A DNA stretch of 17,952 bases, taken from assembly GCA_050734155.1 (NCBI GenBank), contig JBOHUD010000061.1, positions 1 to 17,952 on the forward strand, written 5' to 3'. This stretch comes from Aeolococcus sp050734155. GTDB lineage: Bacteria > Chloroflexota > Dormibacteria > Aeolococcales > Aeolococcaceae. Under the pieces are notes generated by a model. That model was given only the letters and a program-made list of their open reading frames with translations. It searched no databases and had not been told where the DNA came from. Positions 13,044 through 17,952 of the stretch are shown here, one piece after another. A program made the translations under genes and the position numbers. How positions within the stretch are numbered: position 1 is the stretch's first letter; each line of letters opens with the position of its first letter.

Positions 13044-14219
13044 ATGAGAGTCGAGGCCGCGCCGATCACGGCCCTGTACATCCACATCCCCTACTGCGAG
13101 CGCAAGTGCGAGTACTGCGACTTCGTCTCGGTGGCGGGCGCGCGTGGCCAGCGCGAGTATGTCGGAGCACTGGTGGGCGAGCTGCGCGCACTCGGCGCGG
13201 CGCTGCAGGGCAGCGTCCTCGACACCGTGTTCTGCGGTGGCGGCACCCCGGGCCTTCTCGACCTCGAGCTGATGGCCACGGTGATGCACTCGGTGCGCAC
13301 CAGCTTCGTCATCGCCGCGGACGCGGAGATCACCCTCGAGGTCAATCCCTCCAGCGCCTCTGCGCGGCGCGCGCGCGCCTGGCTCGCCGCGGGGTTCAAC
13401 AGGGTCAGCGTGGGGGTGCAGAGCACCCACGCGGATGTGCTCGCCTTCCTCGGCCGCGTCCACGACGCCGAGCGGGCCATCGCCGCGCTCGCCGAGGTCC
13501 GCGACGCCGGCTTCGGCAACGTCAGCGCCGACCTCATCTACGCCGTCCCCGGGCTCGACGACGCCCGCTGGCGCGACTCTCTGCGGCGGGTCATCGCCGC
13601 GGGACCGGACCATGTGTCCTGCTACGAGCTCACCGTGGAGAGCGGAACGCCGCTGCATCGATCGGTGGCCCTGGGAAGGGTGCGCGTGGTCGACCCCGCG
13701 ACGGCTCTTCGCCAGCACCGCGTCGCCGTGCAGACCCTGGCCGCGGCGGGGTATGCGCAGTACGAGGTCAGCAACTTCGCCCGCCCGGGACGCCGCTGCC
13801 GCCACAACCTGGTGTACTGGCGCAACCGCCATTACGCCGCCGCCGGCGTCGGGGCTCACGGGCACCTTCCCGCCGCCGCCGCCCCGGCATTCGGGTTGGA
13901 GGCGCCTCCCGGGGCGCTGGGGTTCCGCTACGAGCACGGTCGCGATGTCGCTGCCTACGTCCGCGCCACCTGTGCCCGGCCACTGCCGGTGCGCGCCGTC
14001 GAGTGGATCGACCTGGGCATGCGCACCGAGGAGTCGATCATGCTGGGGCTGCGCCTGCGCGAGGGCGTTCTCCTGGTGGACGGCGATGCGCTGCGCGAGG
14101 CGCGCGAGCTCGCCGCGGCGGGCTTTCTGGAGCTGGCGGGATCGCGGGCGCGGGCGACCCCGCGCGGGGAGGAGGTCCTCAACCAGCTGGCTCTCCGCCT
14201 CGCCGCCGCGGCGGTCTGA
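13044..14219 (+). CDS. hemW: HemW-type radical SAM heme chaperone (formerly HemN-like)
   Basis: The protein is 391 residues from the ATG at 13044. The radical SAM cluster motif is C18-E-R-K-C22-E-Y-C25-D-F, directly after the strand LYIHIPY. A GGGTPGLL SAM-binding loop, ITLEVNP and SVGVQS follow, then the HemW-type segment HNLVYWRNRHYAAAGVGAHG and a C-terminal winged-helix-like region (EESIMLGLRLREGV). HemW binds heme and is thought to transfer it to apo-proteins; it is not the oxygen-independent coproporphyrinogen oxidase HemN, whose cysteine motif differs. The 13044 start gives the family's usual short N-terminus. A TGGAG at 13027-13031 is too far (12 nt) to be a strong ribosome binding site. 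hemW before hrcA is the common order. Confidence 0.92.
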   Translation: MRVEAAPITALYIHIPYCERKCEYCDFVSVAGARGQREYVGALVGELRALGAALQGSVLDTVFCGGGTPGLLDLELMATVMHSVRTSFVIAADAEITLEVNPSSASARRARAWLAAGFNRVSVGVQSTHADVLAFLGRVHDAERAIAALAEVRDAGFGNVSADLIYAVPGLDDARWRDSLRRVIAAGPDHVSCYELTVESGTPLHRSVALGRVRVVDPATALRQHRVAVQTLAAAGYAQYEVSNFARPGRRCRHNLVYWRNRHYAAAGVGAHGHLPAAAAPAFGLEAPPGALGFRYEHGRDVAAYVRATCARPLPVRAVEWIDLGMRTEESIMLGLRLREGVLLVDGDALREARELAAAGFLELAGSRARATPRGEEVLNQLALRLAAAAV

Positions 14220-14225
14220 TCGTCG

Positions 14226-14239
14226 CCCGCGGAGGCGGG
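14226..14239 (+). terminator. Weak hairpin after hemW
   Basis: CCCGC and GCGGG, separated by GGAG, form a 5-bp stem 6 nt after the hemW stop. No T-run follows, so a terminator role is weakly supported. Confidence 0.2.
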
Positions 14240-14352
14240 ACTGTGGTCGCGCTGTAACGCCGCGATCGACTGTTCCCGGCACGGCCGACGGGGTGGTCAC
14301 GAAGTGCTCTCGGGGCTGGAAGTCCGCCGTCCGATTCTTCAGGATTGCGGCA

Positions 14353-14544
14353 ATGGCTCGCCCGCCCATCCATCAGCCGCCCCCCACGCCGGTGCTCAGC
14401 GAGCTTCTCCACGCCGGCCTCTCCCTGTCGACGGCACTGGCGATGGAGCCATGGAAGGCTCGCGAGGTGCTCGAGCTGCTGCGCACCTCGGCGCGCCGAG
14501 ATGCCGCCAGCGAGCCCACGGGGCCCACCCGTGGTAGCATTTAG
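14353..14544 (+). CDS. Possible small protein of 63 residues, unknown
   Basis: The ATG at 14353 opens a 63-codon frame ending in TAG at 14542-14544. The frame has high third-position GC, unlike the Arg/Ser-rich overlapping frames, and its product looks protein-like: a Pro-rich start, an amphipathic stretch VLSELLHAGLSLSTALAMEP and a helix KAREVLELLRTSARRDAA. CAGGAT lies 7 nt before the ATG, matching the leaderless spacing of other genes here. The stop overlaps the first bases of the CIRCE element. No family is recognised. If it is not a gene, the 14220-14602 stretch is regulatory or spacer DNA. Confidence 0.42.
   Translation: MARPPIHQPPPTPVLSELLHAGLSLSTALAMEPWKAREVLELLRTSARRDAASEPTGPTRGSI
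14535..14540 (+). promoter_or_regulatory. -10 box (TAGCAT) of the hrcA operon
   Basis: TAGCAT directly abuts the CIRCE element, so transcription would start near 14547 inside the operator. HrcA binding there would block the promoter. The leader to the hrcA start is about 56 nt and carries AAGGAG at 14591-14596. No -35 hexamer stands out. Confidence 0.55.
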
Positions 14545-14567
14545 CACTCGAGAGTAAGGAGTGCTAA
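14541..14567 (+). promoter_or_regulatory. CIRCE operator (HrcA binding site)
   Basis: TTAGCACTC at 14541-14549 and GAGTGCTAA at 14559-14567 are separated by exactly 9 bp. This is a perfect match to the CIRCE consensus (9-bp arms, N9 spacer), the operator bound by the HrcA repressor that controls chaperone genes by heat shock. It precedes hrcA-grpE-dnaJ, so the operon is predicted to be autoregulated. Confidence 0.97.
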
Positions 14568-14602
14568 GTGCCGCGCGAGCGGCGGCGGCGAAGGAGAGTG
14601 CG

Positions 14603-15643
14603 TTGGAGACCAGAGTCCCCATCCCCCTCGACTCGCGAAAGCAGCAGATCCTCAAGGCGGTCGTGGCCGATTACACCCGCACCGGGGTGCCGGTCGGATC
14701 GCATGCCTTGGCGATCCATCTGGCGTCGTGGTCGTCGGCGACGATCCGCAACGATCTCGCCAACCTGGTCGAGGTCGGCTACCTGCTCCAACCGCACACC
14801 TCCGCTGGACGGGTGCCCTCCGACCTGGGCTACCGCTACTACGTCGACTTCCTCATGGAGGAGGAGCCCATCTCGGCGGCGGTGCGGCGTCAGATGGACC
14901 CCTTCTTCGCGCAGCTGACGGGCGGTCTCGAGGAGACCCTGGAGGTGGCCGCGAGGGCGCTGGCGCTGGTCACCGACGCGGTGAGCATGGTCACCGGCCC
15001 GCGGGCGCTGGGGGCCACCATCAAGCACCTCGACCTGATCTCGCTGGAGCAGCGACACGTGCTGGTGCTGCTGGTGCTCGAGGGCAACCTGATCCGCCAG
15101 CAGCCCATCGCTCTCGGCCGGGACACGGATCAGCTGGAGCTGAGCGCTCTGGCTCAACGCCTCAACGACACGCTGCATGGCGGCGATGCCGGCGGCGTCG
15201 CGGCTCTCGCGGCCCGAGAGCGCCAGGGATCGTTGGGAAGCGAGGTGGTGACCGCCATCGCCGCCCTGATGGAGTCCGTTGACGACGGCCAGGCCACCCT
15301 GGTGGTGCACGACGGGGTTCGCAACCTGCTCCGCCAGCCGGAATTCGGTGACGTGGTCCGCTTCCAGGAGGTGCTCGACCTACTCGAGGAGGAGCGCGTG
15401 CTCGGCGAGATGCTCGCCGCCATCGAGGCCGACCACGGCACCCAGATCATGATCGGCCGCGAGACCGGGGTGGAGCAGCTCCGCGAGTGCAGCCTGGTGA
15501 TGACCACGTACCGCGTCGGGGCGCAGCGCTGGGGGACCCTCGGGGTGCTCGGTCCCACGCGCATGCGTTATTCGCAGGTGGCACCACGGGTGCGCCATGT
15601 GGCCACCCGGGTCGGCGACTCGCTGAGCCGGACGCTGCTGTGA
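14603..15643 (+). CDS. hrcA: Heat-inducible transcriptional repressor HrcA
   Basis: This 346-residue protein has the HrcA N-terminal winged helix: a segment SRKQQILKAVVADYTRTGVP, then VGSHAL, SSATIRNDLANL and GYLLQPHTSAGRVPSDLGYR. A central dimerisation and GAF-like region and the C-terminal MTTYRVGAQRWGTLGVLGPT segment follow. HrcA binds CIRCE and represses chaperone operons; GroEL helps keep it active. The start is taken as TTG at 14603, because AAGGAG lies 6 nt before it and the product begins METRVPIPLD close to the DNA-binding domain. A GTG at 14561 inside CIRCE is in frame but has no such site and would add 14 low-complexity residues. grpE overlaps the stop by 4 nt. Confidence 0.95.
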   Translation: METRVPIPLDSRKQQILKAVVADYTRTGVPVGSHALAIHLASWSSATIRNDLANLVEVGYLLQPHTSAGRVPSDLGYRYYVDFLMEEEPISAAVRRQMDPFFAQLTGGLEETLEVAARALALVTDAVSMVTGPRALGATIKHLDLISLEQRHVLVLLVLEGNLIRQQPIALGRDTDQLELSALAQRLNDTLHGGDAGGVAALAARERQGSLGSEVVTAIAALMESVDDGQATLVVHDGVRNLLRQPEFGDVVRFQEVLDLLEEERVLGEMLAAIEADHGTQIMIGRETGVEQLRECSLVMTTYRVGAQRWGTLGVLGPTRMRYSQVAPRVRHVATRVGDSLSRTLL

Positions 15644-16275
15644 GCAAGCGCGACCCCAGGGCCCGGGCCCGCGGCGATGGCGCCGAGGCCCGCCGCGCCA
15701 GGCCAGAGCGGGCGGAGCCGGCTGCCGCGCCGGCAGCCGAGGCGCTCGACGAGGTGGTGGTGCCAACCGGGGCGGAACCCGCGGCGGACGGCGCCATCGC
15801 CGGCGAGGCTCCCGCCGCCGCCGCCCCCAGCGCCGAGCCCGACGAGCGCTACCTGCGGCTGGCCGCGGACTTCGAGAACTTCCGCCGGCGCAAGAACCAG
15901 GAGATTTCCGACCGCTCCCGCTACGCCAGCGAGGACGCCGCCAGGGCGCTCCTGCCGGTGCTCGACAACCTGCGCCGCGCCGTCGCCCACGCCGCCGAGG
16001 CCGGCACCGAGGAGTTCTTCGTGAGCGGCCTGCAGCTGGTCGTCCGTGAGTTCGAGGCGGCCCTGGAGAAGCTCGGCGTCGAGCCCATCGCGGCCGAGGG
16101 AGCGCCCTTCGACCCCGCCCTCCACGAGGCCATCGCCGGCGAGGAGAGCGAGGGCGTCGAGGTGGACACTGTGGTCGACGAGGTGCAGCGCGGCTACCGG
16201 CTCCATGACCGCGTGCTGCGCCCCTCGCTGGTGCGCGTGGCCCATCCTGCGGCGACGACGCGCGAGGCGACCTAG
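15640..16275 (+). CDS. grpE: GrpE nucleotide exchange factor for DnaK
   Basis: This 211-residue protein has a disordered Ala/Glu/Pro-rich N-terminus (about 1-68), then the GrpE coiled coil and head. Recognisable parts are YLRLAADFENFRRRKNQE, LLPVLDNLRRAV, a segment around LEKLGVEPI, FDPALHEAI and VDEVQRGYRLHDRVLRPSLV. GrpE dimers release ADP from DnaK in the Hsp70 cycle. The GTG start at 15640 overlaps the hrcA stop (GTGA), and dnaJ overlaps the grpE stop by 1 nt (TAGTG), so the three proteins are coupled. dnaK, usually between grpE and dnaJ, is missing here and must be elsewhere if present. Confidence 0.95.
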   Translation: MSKRDPRARARGDGAEARRARPERAEPAAAPAAEALDEVVVPTGAEPAADGAIAGEAPAAAAPSAEPDERYLRLAADFENFRRRKNQEISDRSRYASEDAARALLPVLDNLRRAVAHAAEAGTEEFFVSGLQLVVREFEAALEKLGVEPIAAEGAPFDPALHEAIAGEESEGVEVDTVVDEVQRGYRLHDRVLRPSLVRVAHPAATTREAT

Positions 16276-17387
16276 TGGCCACCGTCAAGCGCGACTACTA
16301 CGAGGTGCTCGGCGTCGAGCGCACCGCCTCCGGCGCCGAGCTGAAGAAGGCGTATCGCAAGCTGGCCATGGAATTCCATCCCGACCGCAACCAGGGCGAC
16401 AAGCGGGCCGAGGAGCGGTTCAAGGAGGTCGGCGAGGCCTACTCGGTGCTCAGCGATCCCCAGAAGCGGCAGCGCTACGACACCTACGGGCACAGCGCCA
16501 ACGGCATGCCCGACATGGGCGGCTTCTCGTTCGATTCGGCGTTCGATCTCTTCGACATGTTCTTCGGGGGCGGCGGGGCGCGCCGCCGTCACAGCGGCCC
16601 CCAGGCCGGCGCCGACCTGCGCATGAGTGTCGAGATAAGCTTCGAGGAATCGGTCTTCGGAGCGACGCGAACAGTCGAGGTCCCCCGCAAGGGCACCTGC
16701 GCAGAGTGCGCGGGCAGCGGCGCCGCGCCGGGAACGCACGCGGTGCAGTGCCAGGAGTGCGGCGGGTCGGGGCAGGTGCGCCGCAGCGTGCAGAGCATCT
16801 TCGGACAGATGGTCAACGTCAGCGCCTGTCCGCGCTGTCGCGGGGAGGGGCGAATCGTCGAGCATCCCTGCCCGAGCTGCCGGGGGCAGGGACGCGTCGA
16901 CGAGCGGCAGAGGCTGGACATCACCATCCCCCCCGGGGTGGATGAGGACGTCACCCTGCGCTACGCCGGCCAGGGCGAGGCCGGTCCGCGCGGCGGCGCT
17001 CGCGGTGACCTCTACGTGGGATTCCGGATCGCTCCCCACCCCCACCTGATCCGGCGCGGCCAGGACCTGCTCTTCGAGCTGGCGGTCAGCGTGCCCCAGG
17101 CGGTGCTCGGGGATCGCATCACCGTGCCCACCGTCAGCGGCGAGCACGAGATCGACGTTCCGCCCGGGACCCAGCACGGCAAGGTCCTGAAGATCGCCGG
17201 CATGGGCGTGCCCCACGTGCGCAGCGGCCGGCGCGGAGACCAGCTCTGCATCGTCCACGTCGCCGTGCCCACGCATCTCACCGGCGCCGAGCGCGAGCTC
17301 TACCTGCAGCTGGGCCAGCGCGAGGGCCAGCCCGCCGAGGTCAGGAAGGGCTTCTTCGACTCGCTCAAGGACGCCTTCCGGGGCTGA
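16275..17387 (+). CDS. dnaJ: DnaJ chaperone (type I Hsp40)
   Basis: This 370-residue protein has a J domain with H35-P-D37, a short Gly/Phe-rich region (GGFSFDSAFDLFDMFFGGGG), four CxxCxGxG zinc motifs (CAECAGSG, CQECGGSG, CPRCRGEG, CPSCRGQG) and the C-terminal substrate-binding domains (LDITIPPGVDEDVTLRYAGQ; HPHLIRRGQDL). DnaJ delivers unfolded clients to DnaK and stimulates its ATPase. All functional elements are intact and the length is normal. The G/F region lacks long Gly runs and has a Phe/Asp-rich FDLFDMFF motif typical of the family. The GTG start shares its G with the grpE stop. The gene ends 3 nt from the convergent HIT stop. Confidence 0.97.
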   Translation: MATVKRDYYEVLGVERTASGAELKKAYRKLAMEFHPDRNQGDKRAEERFKEVGEAYSVLSDPQKRQRYDTYGHSANGMPDMGGFSFDSAFDLFDMFFGGGGARRRHSGPQAGADLRMSVEISFEESVFGATRTVEVPRKGTCAECAGSGAAPGTHAVQCQECGGSGQVRRSVQSIFGQMVNVSACPRCRGEGRIVEHPCPSCRGQGRVDERQRLDITIPPGVDEDVTLRYAGQGEAGPRGGARGDLYVGFRIAPHPHLIRRGQDLLFELAVSVPQAVLGDRITVPTVSGEHEIDVPPGTQHGKVLKIAGMGVPHVRSGRRGDQLCIVHVAVPTHLTGAERELYLQLGQREGQPAEVRKGFFDSLKDAFRG

Positions 17388-17399
17388 CGATCACCCCGG
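17378..17399. terminator. Hairpin spanning both convergent stop codons (possible bidirectional terminator)
   Basis: CCGGGG (17378-17383) pairs with CCCCGG (17394-17399). After a single bulged C, the dnaJ stop TGA (17385-17387) pairs with TCA (17391-17393), the HIT stop on the other strand, leaving a CGA loop. The stem is 9 bp with one bulge. There is no T-run on either side, so termination is plausible but unproven. Confidence 0.45.
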
Positions 17400-17735
17400 G
17401 GGCCAGGTCATGGCGCGGCCGCCGAGCAGGTGGAGGTGGAGGTGGTCCACCGTCTGGCCGCCGTTGCGGCCCACGTTGGTGACGATCCTGAACCCGCCCG
17501 CCTCGATGCCCTCGCTGCCGGCCAGCCGCTGGGCGACGTGGAGCAGCCGCCCCCACAACCGGTCATGGTCGGCGGTCAGCTCCGCGGCCGAAGCGATGTG
17601 CTCGCGGGGGATCACCAGGATGTGGGTCGGCGCCTGGGGGTTGATGTCGCGAAAGGCGATCACCGTCTCGTCCTCGTGCACCCGGGTGGCCGGGATCTCG
17701 CCGGCGGCGATGCGGCAGAAGAGGCAGTCGCTCAT
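17391..17735 (-). CDS. HIT (histidine triad) family hydrolase
   Basis: This 114-residue protein is the size of HinT-type nucleotide-binding proteins. It begins MSDCLFCRIAAGEIPA, has the central FRDINPQAPTHILVIPREHI segment, and ends with the triad D-H98-L-H100-L-H102-LLGG, the catalytic motif that hydrolyses phosphoramidate or nucleotidyl bonds such as AMP-lysine. C4 and C7 (CLFC) are common in the family and may bind zinc. The start overlaps the MtaB-like stop by 4 nt (ATGA), so it is cotranscribed with it, and it is convergent with dnaJ. The physiological substrate is unknown. Confidence 0.95.
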   Translation of the reverse strand: MSDCLFCRIAAGEIPATRVHEDETVIAFRDINPQAPTHILVIPREHIASAAELTADHDRLWGRLLHVAQRLAGSEGIEAGGFRIVTNVGRNGGQTVDHLHLHLLGGRAMTWPPG

Positions 17736-17952
17736 GGCACCACCGTACCGTGCAGGGCTTCCCCGCGGAGCGCATCCAGCTCGACTCGGGCGACACCGCC
17801 CGGGCGGGTCACCGCGCTGGCCGCAGCGACGACCTCGAGGTACGTGGAGGTGAGGCCGTGCGCCGTGTCGCCGTCGACGCGGTCCCAGATCACCGTCTCG
17901 CGGCGGCCGACGGCGCGGAGCCGCCGCGCCCGGCCGCTGGCCACCGCGGCCC
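17732..17952 (-). CDS. MtaB-like tRNA methylthiotransferase, C-terminal end (partial)
   Basis: About 72 residues read in from the window edge on the minus strand and end at TGA 17732-17734. The sequence has ETVIWDRVDGDTAHGLTSTY, LEVVAAA and a closing ELDALRGEALHGTV, the pattern of the C-terminal TRAM-like domain of MiaB/MtaB radical SAM methylthiotransferases (compare the family's G-x-T-x-N-Y segment). The catalytic cysteines lie outside the window. MtaB adds the methylthio group to t6A37 in tRNA. An mtaB near dnaJ is a known neighbourhood in Gram-positive-type genomes, which favours MtaB over MiaB or RimO, but the fragment alone cannot decide. Confidence 0.62.
   Translation of the reverse strand, partial: AAVASGRARRLRAVGRRETVIWDRVDGDTAHGLTSTYLEVVAAASAVTRPGGVARVELDALRGEALHGTVVP

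Noticed and set aside
13044..14219. Oxygen-independent coproporphyrinogen oxidase HemN
   Set aside because: The CxxxCxxCDF motif and HNLVYW segment are those of HemW; HemN has a different cysteine cluster.
12165..14369. Long minus-strand open frame opposite the second TadE gene and hemW
   Set aside because: Opposite well-supported genes, with low-complexity Arg/Gly/His sequence and no motif.
14561..14563. GTG start for hrcA inside CIRCE
   Set aside because: It lacks a ribosome binding site and adds an Ala-rich stretch. TTG 14603 has AAGGAG at 6 nt and a normal N-terminus.
1..17952. CRISPR arrays, tRNA genes, insertion sequences
   Set aside because: No regularly spaced repeats, cloverleaf-like sequence, transposase motif or terminal repeats were found. 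Short GC-rich repeats are composition effects.

Overview
The window is very GC-rich bacterial chromosome with strong G/C bias at third codon positions. Gene spacing is tight, with many ATGA or GTGA stop/start overlaps. No tRNA, rRNA, insertion sequence, phage gene or CRISPR array was seen. The block lepA ... hemW - hrcA - grpE - dnaJ, with an mtaB-like gene and a HIT gene facing it, is a housekeeping arrangement of Gram-positive-type and Chloroflexota/Actinomycetota-like lineages. The GC content, CIRCE/HrcA heat-shock control, TadE/TadG genes and chelatase-type AAA+ pair suggest a soil lineage near Chloroflexota/Dormibacterota or Actinomycetota. That placement is inference; no marker here settles it.

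Layout: (1) 1-268, minus strand, the N-terminal end of a glutaryl-CoA/acyl-CoA dehydrogenase. (2) 321-1229, minus strand, a DUF4395 membrane protein followed by a membrane-anchored thioredoxin-like protein. (3) 1339-2707, plus strand, a rubrerythrin-like protein, a DUF3501 protein and a small putative lipoprotein. (4) 2760-6019, plus strand, two tandem paralogous chelatase-type ATPases: a fused AAA+/vWA protein and an AAA+-only protein. (5) 6022-7287, minus strand, a patatin-like hydrolase convergent with the ATPases. (6) 7330-9812, plus strand, lepA and an unknown membrane protein. (7) 9938-12902, plus strand, a translationally coupled TadE-TadG-TadE set. (8) 13044-14219 hemW, then a possible 63-residue ORF. 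(9) 14541-17387, an exact CIRCE operator and hrcA-grpE-dnaJ, without dnaK. (10) 17391-17952, minus strand, a HIT protein and the C-terminal end of an MtaB-like tRNA methylthiotransferase, convergent with dnaJ.

The most interesting regulatory pattern is that nearly every gene opening a transcription unit has a -10-like hexamer 6-8 nt before its start codon and no Shine-Dalgarno sequence, which suggests leaderless transcripts. The rubrerythrin-like gene and hrcA differ: each has a -10 farther upstream and a purine-rich ribosome binding site. The patatin and lepA promoters face each other across 42 bp, so that each predicted -35 falls on or within one base of the other's -10. The dnaJ and HIT stop codons lie inside one hairpin.

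Functionally, regions 2-3 look like redox and iron handling. Region 4 is a metal-chelatase-like or MoxR-like motor pair whose large partner subunit is not in view. Region 7 is a cell-surface pseudopilin/adhesin set lying between lepA and hemW. Region 9 is the HrcA-controlled chaperone operon. No gene-free stretch exceeds 300 bases unless the small ORF at 14353 is rejected; then 14220-14602 holds only the weak hairpin, the hrcA promoter, CIRCE and the leader.
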